Source: Dehalococcoidia bacterium (GTDB lineage Bacteria; Chloroflexota; Dehalococcoidia; GIF9; AB-539-J10). From it: a stretch of DNA of 64,000 nucleotides. Each line of letters begins with the position of its first letter. Position 1 is the first letter of the stretch. The notes beneath the pieces were generated by a model. That model saw only the letters and a program-made list of their open reading frames with translations, was not told the DNA's origin and searched no databases. The stretch is from the NCBI GenBank assembly GCA_016930935.1, contig JAFGFT010000008.1, forward strand, positions 39,460-103,459, written 5' to 3'. Made by a program: the position numbers and the translations under genes. Below, piece after piece: positions 17,236 through 26,238 of this stretch.

Positions 17236-18303
17236 ATGAAGGCGATTGTGCTGTGTGCGGGGAAGGGAACCAGGCTTCGGCCGATTACTCACTCAACGCC
17301 GAAGCACCTCATTCCGGTTGCAAACCGGGCAATCATTTCCTATGTGCTGCAGCAGATTGCAGATGCGCACATCCATGAAGTGGGGATAGTTATCTCTCCA
17401 GACTCGGGAGGGATGATTCGTGAAGCGGTCGGGGATGGGTCACAGTGGGGCCTGTCGGTGTCCTACATAATCCAGGAGACAGCGGGTGGACTGGCGCATG
17501 CGGTTAAGGTGTCCAGAGCTTTCCTGCAAGACTCCGATTTCCTGATGTTCCTGGGGGACAACCTTATTGAGGGCGGGGTAGTCCCGATGATAGAGGAGTT
17601 TGCTGCGCACAAACCTCAAGGTCTCGTTGTGCTCAAGGGGGTGGAAGACCCGAGGCGCTTCGGCGTAGCAGAACTGGACAGCAACGGCGCGGTGATACGG
17701 CTTGTTGAGAAGCCGAAGGAACCGAAGAGTAACCTCGCACTGGTTGGCGCGTACGTCTTCACTGCGGATATCCATGAGGCCATTGACGGGATAGGTCCGT
17801 CATGGCGTGGTGAACTTGAGATTACTGATGCGATTCAGCGGATGCTGGACATGGGCAAGGTGGTCAGGAGTCATGTGCTGAAGAAGGACAGTTGGTGGTT
17901 GGATACCGGCACCATGACAGACATACTGGAGGCCAATCGGGTCTTGCTGGAGGCGGGTGACGGAGAAGGCAAGGAAGGGTTGTTTGGCGGGTTGGTCAAC
18001 GGCGAGAATAGCGTCGCGTCTGATGTCGTCATGTCTGGATGTGAGCTTGTGAAGCCCGTGTCTATAGCTGCCGGGTGTGTGCTGAGCGATTGTCGCGTGG
18101 GACCTCATGTGAGTCTTGGCAGAGGGGCGCGTGTGAACGGTGCGACAATTGCGAATAGCATTGTCATGGAGGGAGCGGAGGTCTCTGGCTCTATTGTGTT
18201 GCAGAATAGCATCATGGGTGCGCGTTCACGTGTCACCGGCTCCGGTGGAGGCAAGCTGTCAACTGTGTTCATCGGTGATGACAGCAGCGTGCAGCTTGGT
18301 TAG
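17236..18303 (+). CDS. Sugar-1-phosphate nucleotidyltransferase with left-handed beta-helix tail
   Basis: The N-terminal 240 residues are a nucleotidyltransferase: KAIVLCAGKGTRLRPITH (nucleotide loop), STPKHLIPVANRAI, FLGDNLIEGG (metal Asp) and LVEKPKEPKSNLALVGAYVF. Residues about 255-350 are hexapeptide-like beta-helix repeats (VMSGCELVKPVSIAAGCVLS). This matches the long glucose-1-phosphate thymidylyltransferase (RmlA-like) group, which makes dTDP-glucose or a related nucleotide sugar. The sugar is not certain. ATG 17236 has GAAGGAGA upstream, so the earlier in-frame start at 17221 was not used. No deoxysugar pathway genes sit next to it. Confidence 0.9.
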   Translation: MKAIVLCAGKGTRLRPITHSTPKHLIPVANRAIISYVLQQIADAHIHEVGIVISPDSGGMIREAVGDGSQWGLSVSYIIQETAGGLAHAVKVSRAFLQDSDFLMFLGDNLIEGGVVPMIEEFAAHKPQGLVVLKGVEDPRRFGVAELDSNGAVIRLVEKPKEPKSNLALVGAYVFTADIHEAIDGIGPSWRGELEITDAIQRMLDMGKVVRSHVLKKDSWWLDTGTMTDILEANRVLLEAGDGEGKEGLFGGLVNGENSVASDVVMSGCELVKPVSIAAGCVLSDCRVGPHVSLGRGARVNGATIANSIVMEGAEVSGSIVLQNSIMGARSRVTGSGGGKLSTVFIGDDSSVQLG

Positions 18304-18444
18304 CCGGCACCGGGATGCAGTGTTCGAGCCTACTAGACACTCCATGGTCCTTCGTTTCTGATACTATGCCGCGTGAAAGACCGGCTGTGGTACATCCGCA
18401 TGGTTGTGAAGGGACCACCTGTGTGTGGGGTGGCATTCTAGAAA

Positions 18445-18472
18445 GAGCCACGTGTGAAGTCTCGTGTGGCTC
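18445..18472. repeat. Inverted repeat between two plus-strand genes
   Basis: GAGCCAC (18445-18451) and GTGGCTC (18466-18472) flank a 14-base loop. It could terminate the nucleotidyltransferase transcript or be an operator for the next gene. Confidence 0.35.
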
Positions 18473-18549
18473 ACAGCGGTGTTGGCACTACGTTGGGCAA
18501 ATCTGCTAATAATATGTTCAGGTAGCTTGAAAATCGAAGGAGGTTGGAT

Positions 18550-19800
18550 ATGGCGTATGACATCGAGCGATTGAAGGACAAGGAACATTTCCAAAACGGT
18601 GAGTTCTGGGTTTCTCCTCTGAATTTTGAGGATGAAGTTATATCGGACTTCCGCGGAAAGAAAGTGCAGATTCACGATGTGACGCTGCGCGATGGAGAAC
18701 AGACTGTTGGTGTAGCGTTCTCTCCCGAGGAGAGAGTGGCAATTGCAGAAGCTCTGAGCGATATCGGCATCCATCGACTGGAGATTGGAATGCCGCCGGC
18801 TTCACCTGAGATTCTCGAGGGCATGAAGCGCATTGTGAACCGCAACCTCCAGTCTGAGATGGTTGCGTTCGTCCGAACTATCAGGAAAGACATCGACATG
18901 GCGATTGATTCGGGCGTCAAGACTGCGATTCTCGAACACATCATGAATCCATACGCCACAGAGTCTGCCTACGGCCTCTCCAAACAAGAGGTGATGGACC
19001 GCCTCATCGACACGGTGACATATGCCAATGAGAAGGGTCTCAAGACCATCTTCATGGGCTGGGACCTCACGCGTGGTGACGACTGGGACTTCGTGAAAGA
19101 AATCTACCAGACGCTTGCTGCAGAGACTAAACTGGACGGTCTCGTGGCTGTGGACACCGTGGGCGTTGCTTCCCCCAGAGCGGTGGGCTATCTGTTCCGC
19201 AAGCTCAGCGAGTGGCTTCCCAATACGCGGCTCGAGTTCCATTCTCACAATGAGTTCGGCCTTGGGAATGCAGGCTGCATTGAGGCCATCGCGAATGGCG
19301 CATCCGTCATTCACACTGCCTACAACGGGCTTGGCGACAGGACCGGCAATGTTGCCACTGAGGAAATCGTCATGATTCTTGAACTCCTCATGGGCATCAA
19401 GACGGGCATCAAGCTCGAAGGTATCATGAATGCGTCAGTGACGGTTGAGAATATCTCTCAGCGTAGGCTCGCAGGCAACAAGCCGATCGTTGGTCGAGAC
19501 CTGAACAAACTGGAGACCGGCATTGGTGCCGATCTACACCGCAAGTTCAATGATGCTGGTTTCAATGTCACCATTCAGGCCTTCCAGCCTGAGGTGGTGG
19601 GGATGGAGCCATACCATCTCGTCATGGGCAAGAACAGTGGCGCAGCCACGATAGAGTTCTATCTCGACAAGCTTGGCGTCACAGCGACGCAGGACCAGGT
19701 CAAGGAGATTACAGACAGGGTCAAGTGGCAGGGTCGGGTGCAGCATACCCTTCTCACAGACGCTCAGTTCCTGAAAATCTGCCACGACGTGATTCGCTGA
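18550..19800 (+). CDS. DRE-TIM metallolyase, homocitrate/2-isopropylmalate synthase family
   Basis: The 416-residue enzyme has the family active site: HDVTLRDGEQ (residues 42-51), metal-binding FHSHNEFGLGNAGC, and YNGLGDRTGN. The family joins acetyl-CoA to an alpha-keto acid. Its length and lack of the C-terminal LeuA regulatory domain put it nearer NifV or other homocitrate-synthase-like enzymes than classical LeuA. The exact keto acid is not visible from motifs. ATG 18550 sits six bases after GAAGGAGG. No nif, leu or lysine genes neighbour it, so context gives no help with the substrate. A long hairpin follows the gene. Confidence 0.9.
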   Translation: MAYDIERLKDKEHFQNGEFWVSPLNFEDEVISDFRGKKVQIHDVTLRDGEQTVGVAFSPEERVAIAEALSDIGIHRLEIGMPPASPEILEGMKRIVNRNLQSEMVAFVRTIRKDIDMAIDSGVKTAILEHIMNPYATESAYGLSKQEVMDRLIDTVTYANEKGLKTIFMGWDLTRGDDWDFVKEIYQTLAAETKLDGLVAVDTVGVASPRAVGYLFRKLSEWLPNTRLEFHSHNEFGLGNAGCIEAIANGASVIHTAYNGLGDRTGNVATEEIVMILELLMGIKTGIKLEGIMNASVTVENISQRRLAGNKPIVGRDLNKLETGIGADLHRKFNDAGFNVTIQAFQPEVVGMEPYHLVMGKNSGAATIEFYLDKLGVTATQDQVKEITDRVKWQGRVQHTLLTDAQFLKICHDVIR

Positions 19801-19836
19801 TAGCTCATACAGTCACGCGTTGATGGTGTACGCAAT

Positions 19837-19890
19837 GACCCGCCTGCTGGCCCTTTTCCTCGGTTATGGAAAGGTGCCGGTGGGCGGGTC
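19837..19890 (+). terminator. Long stem-loop after the metallolyase gene
   Basis: GACCCGCC (19837-19844) pairs with GGCGGGTC (19883-19890). Inner parts CTGGC/GCCGG and CCTTTTCC/GGAAAGG extend the stem with small bulges around a loop of eight bases. It lies 36 bases after the stop, followed by TCTCATTTGTGT. Confidence 0.65.
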
Positions 19891-19956
19891 TCATTTGTGT
19901 GTGGCAGCGGTGAATGCAACAGAACTGCCTCACCAATTGAAGACGCTGTGAAAAGG

Positions 19957-19986
19957 GGGGAAGGGAGGCTCCCCTCTCCCTTCCCC
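19957..19986. repeat. GA-rich palindrome, possible small repeat element
   Basis: GGGGAAGGGAGG (19957-19968) and CCTCTCCCTTCCCC (19973-19986) form a 12-base stem with a one-base bulge. Such palindromes often recur in a genome; no second copy was noticed in this window. Confidence 0.5.
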
Positions 19987-20177
19987 TGGAATGGAGGGAA
20001 GTTGAGTTTGCGCCCTGAGGTGGAAATAAGGGGTATGGTAGGGCAAACCACCTAAAGACTAGCATGCAGACAAATACGAGTCAAAACGATTTGTTGTGCC
20101 TGTAGTATGCTGTGGCTGTGGGACGAAGCGCCAGTGTCAGGTCGTCTCACGTTGATTTCGCGTGAGAATGGTGCACA

Positions 20178-21560
20178 ATGACTGACCATAGGTTTCGGTG
20201 TCCTCGTTGTGGCAGGGCGCTCAACTATGACGTTGCCATGGGGTTGTGGTGGTGTCCCGACCCTGATTGCGGAACTGTCGTGCGGCAGGGGGCACTTCCG
20301 GAGCAGCGGCCATCGGCTCAATCCGGGGGCGTGCATTCATTCAGCGCACCTGCACAGCGCGACCTTCCACAGGACACAGAGGAAGAGTGGCAGCCACATG
20401 GTTGGAGCACGGGCCGGCGCATACTGATTGTCCTGGTAGCTCTGCTGACAACTGCGGCCGTTCTCATGATGGCTCTGTCACCTCTGAGCTGGTTTCGTGG
20501 TGTGGTTCTGTCAGTTTCACCCCACAGCGTCACATTCGTTGACGACTGGGGGACGGGGACAATGCCTCAGGCGATTGCCATTCAGAACGATGGGAAGGGA
20601 GAGATGAACTGGCACGCGACAACCGATGTTGCGTGGCTGACCGTTGAGCCTTCACAGGGGACTCTTCAAGGTGGGCTCCAGGTTGTGACTTTGCGTGCGG
20701 ACATCACAGGTCTCGCTGTGGGACAGCACGAGGGCGTGTGCACGATTGCCTCAGAGGATTCTCGAAACTCACCTCAGATTGTCGGCGTCCTTCTGAAAGT
20801 AGAGCGTTCCCCTGAGACGCGCGCGATCCAGAGTCTTGTTGGGGATGATGTTGAGGTTTTCTACGGTGAACAACCTCCCTATGTTGAAGGACCGAATGGG
20901 AACGAAATCTACCTGGTCAACAACAGCCTTGCGACCAACGTCTCGTGGAGCACCCTCGCGACTTTCCTTGAAATGGACAACACGGATGAGAATCCTTATC
21001 TGCAGGGCGAACGGATGTGTGGCACATTTGCGGAGATGCTGCACAACAATGCGGAGGCCGTCGGCATTCGTACCGCATGGGTCTCTATCGACATGGTTGG
21101 GCAGGAGATCGGACATGCGCTCAACGCGTTTGTAACCACTGACAGAGGGGTGGTCTTTGTCGACTGCACGGGTGAGGACGCAGGGTTGGTAGTCAGCGCG
21201 GAGGCAGAAGCCGGGGTGTGTGACTATGACAAGATTGCGTATGTTCTGAAGGGCCGGGAATATGGGCTTATCTCTCTTGACTATGCAGAGTCTTCCGACT
21301 ATCCATTCTACGAAAAGTACACAAAGGCATGGGAGGACTACACCACGGACCTTGATGAGTTCAATGCTCTTGCGGATGAGTACAATGCCCTTGTGGCGGG
21401 ACGACGGCTTGTTGTAGGCTCACAGGACGCTCACAGGGCCACGAGTCTCTACAATGAACTCGAAAGGCGCCGTGTGTCTATGGAGATGCAGCGTCAGCTC
21501 CTCGGTTCCTGCCGTTGGGATTCTATTGGAGTCGTGGAACAGGTGGAGTTGTACTGGTGA
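20178..21560 (+). CDS. Zinc-ribbon, BACON and transglutaminase-like membrane protein
   Basis: This 460-residue protein has four parts. Residues 8-31 form a zinc ribbon (CPRCGRALN and CPDPDCG). Residues about 83-102 are one membrane helix. Residues about 112-208 resemble a BACON/Ig-like sandwich (LSVSPHSVTF, WLTVEPSQGTLQGG). Residues about 275-335 carry the transglutaminase-like triad MCGTFAEML (Cys281), IGHALNAFVT (His313) and FVDCTG (Asp329). So the ribbon is inside and the catalytic-like domain outside. The fold can cross-link, cleave or bind peptides. The Asp, His and Cys are present, but activity is not proven. It has no operon partner; the next gene is convergent. Confidence 0.8.
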   Translation: MTDHRFRCPRCGRALNYDVAMGLWWCPDPDCGTVVRQGALPEQRPSAQSGGVHSFSAPAQRDLPQDTEEEWQPHGWSTGRRILIVLVALLTTAAVLMMALSPLSWFRGVVLSVSPHSVTFVDDWGTGTMPQAIAIQNDGKGEMNWHATTDVAWLTVEPSQGTLQGGLQVVTLRADITGLAVGQHEGVCTIASEDSRNSPQIVGVLLKVERSPETRAIQSLVGDDVEVFYGEQPPYVEGPNGNEIYLVNNSLATNVSWSTLATFLEMDNTDENPYLQGERMCGTFAEMLHNNAEAVGIRTAWVSIDMVGQEIGHALNAFVTTDRGVVFVDCTGEDAGLVVSAEAEAGVCDYDKIAYVLKGREYGLISLDYAESSDYPFYEKYTKAWEDYTTDLDEFNALADEYNALVAGRRLVVGSQDAHRATSLYNELERRRVSMEMQRQLLGSCRWDSIGVVEQVELYW

Positions 21561-21580
21561 CCGCCAGCAGCCACGTGAGA

Positions 21581-22444
21581 CTACTCTTGCCTGGGCAGCC
21601 CTGATTCACAGGGCACTCCTGTCTGACAGAGCCCACAGCCGGTAATCGGCACGGCGTACCGCTTTCGCAGAGGACGTAGTGTTTCTTCCTGATACTGTTC
21701 GCATTTCTGCTTGTCATGCCCCCTTGGCCCTATGGCTCCAGCGGGACATCGTTGGATGCACGCACCACAGTCTGCCCGCGTCAGGTAGGGACAGGCTTCG
21801 ATGTGCGAGGCGAAATGCCGGACTGTAACGTCAAGCGGCGCGTCAGTAACCACGCTGCCACATCGCATGGCCTTGCCCAGAGGTGTGAGGAATCCGTCAC
21901 AGAGTCCGAAGGTTCCGAGTCCCGCGGCGAATGCAGCGTGTCGTTCCGACCATGTGGATGCGGCGTATCCGGGGATGCCTCGCAACGATTTGTAGAGGGG
22001 AGATGTGGCGGGTGCCACTGCTGCAGCTGCATGGCTCCTGAGATGGCCTGCCACCATGTTGCGCAGTACATCGTTGAACTGCTCCCCGTAGTAGCGGGTG
22101 TGTGCCCACCTGAGCGAGGGCGCCTTTGTCATCAGTGCGTTGCTTTCTCTCGTGCGCGCTGCTATTGGTAGTATCCAGCACACGACACGGACGATCGGCG
22201 GCTCTTGCCTGCGGAGGTTGGAGGAAGCATGCCCCAGCACCTCGCGGGGCGTCATGTGGTATGGGCCGATGGTCTCCTTGTACTGCCGGAAAAGAGGGTC
22301 GTCGCCGTCGGCGACACCGACGAGCGGCGAATCGAAGATGGGCCCATCGTCGATGAAGCGCAGACGGTTGTGCGAACTGTCTCGCACCACTCCTTCAACA
22401 AAGACGGTGATTGAAGCGAGCGAAAGCGACACGTTTACAGACAT
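21581..22444 (-). CDS. QueG-like double 4Fe-4S protein
   Basis: This 287-residue protein ends with eight Cys in two cluster motifs: ACPYLTRADCGACIQRCPAG and, later, CEQYQ, CGLCQTGVPCESG. This matches epoxyqueuosine reductase (QueG) and related iron-sulfur proteins that reduce a substrate with a corrinoid; the N-terminal part (about 200 residues) is more divergent, so a true QueG role is not certain. It starts at ATG 22444 (GTG 22453 is in frame) and follows the CrtI-like gene by about 40 bases on the same strand, which suggests co-transcription. An electron-transfer role for that oxidase is conceivable but not shown. Confidence 0.75.
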   Translation of the reverse strand: MSVNVSLSLASITVFVEGVVRDSSHNRLRFIDDGPIFDSPLVGVADGDDPLFRQYKETIGPYHMTPREVLGHASSNLRRQEPPIVRVVCWILPIAARTRESNALMTKAPSLRWAHTRYYGEQFNDVLRNMVAGHLRSHAAAAVAPATSPLYKSLRGIPGYAASTWSERHAAFAAGLGTFGLCDGFLTPLGKAMRCGSVVTDAPLDVTVRHFASHIEACPYLTRADCGACIQRCPAGAIGPRGHDKQKCEQYQEETLRPLRKRYAVPITGCGLCQTGVPCESGLPRQE

Positions 22445-22483
22445 GCCGTGCACTTGTCCGCGTTGGCTACGCGTGTCTGATTG

Positions 22484-24589
22484 CTACAGGCGAGTTTCTG
22501 GACCCCATCCTGAGATGTCGTTGGCACAGATGATACCTGACATAACAACTGATTCGATGCCGGCGCCCGGGAACGTGGAGGCTCCTGCAAGGTAGAGCCC
22601 CTTGATTGGCGTCCTGAAATGCGGTCTCCGCGTGTTGACCGACTGGTCAAACCCGTACATGGCACCCTCGGGCATCGAGGTGTAACTCTCGAAGGTGCGG
22701 GGAGTGGCAGCATCGAGCACAGAGATGCTATTGCTCAGGTCAGGGATGATTTCTTCTGCCTTGCGAATCAGGAAGGCAGTGAATTGGCGCTTCCTGTCTT
22801 CGTACGTTCTCTCGTCCCGTGAAGGGAAGTCGCCGTAGCCGATAGGGGCAGTCAGCGTGATGGCTGCGCATCCTGGAGGTGCAAGGCGATTGTCCGCGTT
22901 GGAATTGATGAAGATGCTGAAGTCTCCCTCAACGTGATGGATGTACGTGGGATAGGACGTCAGGTTCTTGTCTACTCCGACGTACACCACGAAGGCGGAG
23001 CGTGACATCTTGAGACTCTTGACGAAGTCTATGTACCGGCCGCCTATCTCGTTCGCTTTGACAAGCTGCAGCACGCACGTGCGTGCATTTGCGTTCGAGA
23101 CGACTACATGAGCCTGGAATATGTCCGAGCCGGAGCGCACTCCGCGCACCTGGCGTCTGTCGGACAGAATCCTGTCGACCTTGTAGTTCGTCATTATGGT
23201 GCCGCCGTTCTGCTGCACTATGTTTGCCAGCATCTCTACGCAGGCGTACGGGCCGCCAAGAGGGAAGTAGTTGCCTTCAATGACAGGTCCGATGCATGTG
23301 AGCAGTGCTCTCAGGCCCGGCGTTGCATCCGCAGTCGTCCCGTTTCGGACTGACATCGTCGCCAGCAGGGTCTTCAGGTCCTCGCTCTCTATGTGCTCGT
23401 CGAGCTTCTGCCGATACGTCTTGTTCATCCAGTCATACATCGCCGGATAGTCACGTGGCAGGTAGGCGGCAGCCTTCTCTCCCAGCAGGCGGACTATGAG
23501 ATGACTGGGAATCGGTGTGCCGAACCTGCTGCTGAATTCGTAGAACTGGTAGTAGGCTTCGGAAGCCTCCTGGAAGAACGCACTGATGCCGGTTGCCTGG
23601 TCAGGAAAGACATTGCCCAGGGATTTCACCAGTTGCGGGATGCCTGTACCGATGTCTATATTCTGACCCTTGTAGGAGTACCGTGTTGAGCCGGGTATGA
23701 ACCGACCCTCGGTCTTCACGCCCAGCTCGTTGAACAGGCGGCGGACCGTGCCGTTGTCCCACACTCCGGACACACTGCTGACACCGGTGCTGAATACGAA
23801 ATCGTCACGCTCAAGTGAACTGCAGTAGCCCCCGACCTGTGCCTGCTGCTCCATCACGAGTACTTTGAAACCTCGCTTGGCCAACAGTGCTGCAGTGGTC
23901 AGCCCTCCCACGCCGGCACCGACGACGGCCACATCATACTCGTTCTCCTGCGAACTGCTCCCCGGCAGCACATCGACGTGCCACTCGTATGGCTTGAATC
24001 GTTGCTGGATGAGATAAGCGGGCCCCTTGCTCTGGAAAATGAGAGAGAAGACGAACCCCGTGATGACAAGTCCGATAACCAGGGGGCCTGCCAGTGACAC
24101 AGTGGCAAACAGAGTGATAAGGGCGCAGAGGAAGAACACTCCCGCCCATACAAGCGTGACGATGTTGTGCACAGAGATGAAGTCAGGGTTCATCCAGTAT
24201 TGCCGGGGATAGTCGTATCGTGCAGCGTCTGAGCTGAACGGCCTCTTGATGGCCATCGATGCGATTGCCATCAGGGTGAGTACGGAGAAGCTGATTGGGC
24301 CTGCGTTGCTCATCAACAGGTCGGCGTTGATGGTACGTGTCAGCACTGCCATGACGGCGAAATACACGACTGACGTGAGGTCCATGAGGCGGTAGCGCCT
24401 GGACCATATCTGCTGCACGAGAAGCGCAAGGGACAGGCCGAGTGCAATGGGGATGCCCGCAGTCTCCCCCATGCTCGCGAAGACCCAGTAGATCGCCCAC
24501 GGCACGAAGGTAACCGCGAGCATCAAGGCTCCGACGGGTCTCGCCTGTGGTGCCTTCCTTCGCTGACTATCCTTCTCCTGACGTGACAT
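22484..24589 (-). CDS. CrtI-like FAD oxidoreductase fused to an N-terminal membrane domain
   Basis: The protein has 701 residues. Residues about 17-190 hold five or more membrane helices (AIYWVFASMG; FSVLTLMAIASMA; LVWAGVFFLCALITL; LVIGLVITGFVFSLIF). A classical FAD/NAD(P) loop follows at residues 221-230 (VVGAGVGGLTT, GxGxxG at 224-229). The C-terminus has the CrtI signature PEGAMYGFD and GLYLAGASTFPGAGIESVVMSG. The family includes phytoene desaturases, carotenoid isomerases and all-trans-retinol saturases. ATG 24589 was chosen for GGGAGG about nine bases upstream. The membrane part is unusual for CrtI proteins, which normally attach peripherally. No carotenoid genes surround it, so the lipid substrate is unknown. 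Confidence 0.85.
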   Translation of the reverse strand: MSRQEKDSQRRKAPQARPVGALMLAVTFVPWAIYWVFASMGETAGIPIALGLSLALLVQQIWSRRYRLMDLTSVVYFAVMAVLTRTINADLLMSNAGPISFSVLTLMAIASMAIKRPFSSDAARYDYPRQYWMNPDFISVHNIVTLVWAGVFFLCALITLFATVSLAGPLVIGLVITGFVFSLIFQSKGPAYLIQQRFKPYEWHVDVLPGSSSQENEYDVAVVGAGVGGLTTAALLAKRGFKVLVMEQQAQVGGYCSSLERDDFVFSTGVSSVSGVWDNGTVRRLFNELGVKTEGRFIPGSTRYSYKGQNIDIGTGIPQLVKSLGNVFPDQATGISAFFQEASEAYYQFYEFSSRFGTPIPSHLIVRLLGEKAAAYLPRDYPAMYDWMNKTYRQKLDEHIESEDLKTLLATMSVRNGTTADATPGLRALLTCIGPVIEGNYFPLGGPYACVEMLANIVQQNGGTIMTNYKVDRILSDRRQVRGVRSGSDIFQAHVVVSNANARTCVLQLVKANEIGGRYIDFVKSLKMSRSAFVVYVGVDKNLTSYPTYIHHVEGDFSIFINSNADNRLAPPGCAAITLTAPIGYGDFPSRDERTYEDRKRQFTAFLIRKAEEIIPDLSNSISVLDAATPRTFESYTSMPEGAMYGFDQSVNTRRPHFRTPIKGLYLAGASTFPGAGIESVVMSGIICANDISGWGPETRL

Positions 24590-24812
24590 CGTATCTGGTC
24601 CTCCCTTGAACCGGGGTCGCGTGGGCGACATCGACCGTATGTGACGGGCGTTGGTTCATCTTCTCATGGGGCAGTCGATTGGTCAATACCGTTCGTTTCA
24701 CGTGTGATGGTTTTCGTATGTGTGGTGGTTGGTACAGGTGGTCTGGTCGTGCCGCTCACATGCTAGGATACGGATGGAATTGAGAGGTGCGCATCGTCGA
24801 AAAGGAGGCTGC

Positions 24813-25256
24813 ATGAAGTCAACTGAGGCAACGGTTGGACGAGTCTTCGTATTGCGGCTTGAGGATGAAGACCTGATTCCTGATTGCATTGAACAGTTTG
24901 CAGCCACACAGAAGGTGAGAGCCGCGCATGTGCTTCTACTTGGTGGGGTGGGAGGTGGGTCGGTCGTCTGTGGTCCCCGCGATTCCGTGACGATGCCGCC
25001 TGATGTCATGCGGTTGCCGGTAGAGGGCGCTCATGAGACTCTTGCGGTGGGGTTGCTCGTACCGGATGAGACTGGAGTGCCCCGTCTTCATATACATGGG
25101 GCGCTTGGAAGGGCAGGCACCACGCTGTCAGGATGTCTGCGTGATGGAGTCACCACGTGGTTCATGGCGGAGGCTGTGCTGACCGAAATAGTATCTGATT
25201 CCGTGAGTAGACAGCCGGATTGCCACAGCGGGCTTTCGTTGCTTTCTTTCGACTAG
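24813..25256 (+). CDS. PPC (DUF296) domain protein
   Basis: The 147-residue protein is a single PPC (plants and prokaryotes conserved) domain: HVLLLGGVGGGSV, LHIHGALGRAGTTLSGCL and AEAVLTEI. In plants this domain is joined to AT-hook DNA-binding motifs; bacterial copies are stand-alone trimers of unknown function, often with a His-bound metal (here HIH). ATG 24813 follows AAAAGGAGG. It is convergent with the DapA-like gene, and divergent from the CrtI-like gene with a 223-base gap. Confidence 0.88.
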   Translation: MKSTEATVGRVFVLRLEDEDLIPDCIEQFAATQKVRAAHVLLLGGVGGGSVVCGPRDSVTMPPDVMRLPVEGAHETLAVGLLVPDETGVPRLHIHGALGRAGTTLSGCLRDGVTTWFMAEAVLTEIVSDSVSRQPDCHSGLSLLSFD

Positions 25257-25338
25257 ACGCGAATGGCGCGTGCAGCGGCATTTCGCAGGTCATCATCCCG
25301 CGCAGGGCCGCCGCAATTGGTCTACGATTGGTAGCCTG

Positions 25339-26238
25339 CTATGACTTCGAGTCCTGCAGTAACCCCAGCGTATCCAGCACGTCTCTCAGTTGGGCACGGC
25401 TGCCTTCACTTAACGGTCCCACCGGCTTTCTGGCGGGCCCTACGTCCAGTCCGGTCATGCCCAGGGCTTCTTTCACCACTGCTGGGAAGGTGCCGAGGGA
25501 GAATGCAGCCCTCAGAGGGGCAAGTGCGGACTGTGCTGCTCTGGCGGCGTCGAGATTTCCTGCCATGTAGTGGTCATAGATGCTCACGATGAGACGTGCC
25601 GCGACGTTGGCGGTGGCTGCGACTGTCCCCGCACCGCCGTACAGGAGTGTGGCGAGTATCAGAGTGTCTCGGCCTGCGAAGACGCGGAAAGAAGGTCCGC
25701 ATTTCCGGATGTAGTCTGCGGTGAGTGAGAGGTCGCCGCTGCTGTCCTTGATGCCGACGATGTTCTCAATGTGCGAGAGTCTGTGTGCGAGGTCGGCGGA
25801 TATCTGAATCCCCGTTCGTCCCGGATTGCTGTACAGGAGAACCGGCAATCGCGTCGAATTCGCTATGTCGCGATAGTATTCATACAGTTCATCCACGTTG
25901 GGGCTGATGAATGCGGGTGTGATGACGGAGACAGCGTTGGCTCCCAGCGCCTCTGCCATTTGCGTGAGGTAGATGGCCTCACGTGTGGTCGTGGCTCCGG
26001 TGCCTGCGTAGACTGGCACAGCGCTGTTGACCGTCTCTACAACGATCTCAATGGCTCGCTTCTTTTCGTCCATGTCCAGTGCGAAGTACTCCCCCTGGCT
26101 TCCAAGTACGAACACACCGTGAACACCGTCATTGAGCAGTCGTTCAACGAGTGCGCGGAGCACCGGCTCTGCGAGTCTGTCATTGTGGTCAAAGGGTGTG
26201 ACCATCGCAGGTACCACACCGTGGGGAGTGAAGTCCAT
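25339..26238 (-). CDS. Dihydrodipicolinate synthase/N-acetylneuraminate lyase family aldolase
   Basis: The 299-residue enzyme is a DapA-type class I aldolase: GSQGEYFAL (substrate carboxylate loop), LLYSNPGRTG (Tyr136) and VGIKDSSGDL with Schiff-base Lys164. Such enzymes condense or cleave pyruvate with an aldehyde. Because the second DapA hallmark and its location outside a lysine operon are not decisive, it could be a lysine enzyme, or a sugar-acid or hydroxyproline aldolase. ATG 26238 has AAGGAGG six bases upstream, so the in-frame extension to 26307 was rejected. It is divergent from the phosphatase gene. Confidence 0.92.
   Translation of the reverse strand: MDFTPHGVVPAMVTPFDHNDRLAEPVLRALVERLLNDGVHGVFVLGSQGEYFALDMDEKKRAIEIVVETVNSAVPVYAGTGATTTREAIYLTQMAEALGANAVSVITPAFISPNVDELYEYYRDIANSTRLPVLLYSNPGRTGIQISADLAHRLSHIENIVGIKDSSGDLSLTADYIRKCGPSFRVFAGRDTLILATLLYGGAGTVAATANVAARLIVSIYDHYMAGNLDAARAAQSALAPLRAAFSLGTFPAVVKEALGMTGLDVGPARKPVGPLSEGSRAQLRDVLDTLGLLQDSKS

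Larger units (their letters stand above)
19801..20177. other. Intergenic region dominated by inverted repeats
   Basis: This 377-base gap holds no supported gene. Besides the hairpin at 19837-19890, it has a purine/pyrimidine palindrome at 19957-19986 (GGGGAAGGGAGG paired with CCTCTCCCTTCCCC, one bulge) and a looser pair GTTTGC/GCAAAC around 20006-20048. The last 100 bases should hold the promoter of the gene at 20178, but no clear -35/-10 pair was found. Confidence 0.5.

Noticed and set aside
22098..22595. A 165-codon plus-strand frame near the QueG-like gene
   Set aside because: It lies antisense to the QueG-like and CrtI-like genes and has a basic, low-complexity composition with no domain.
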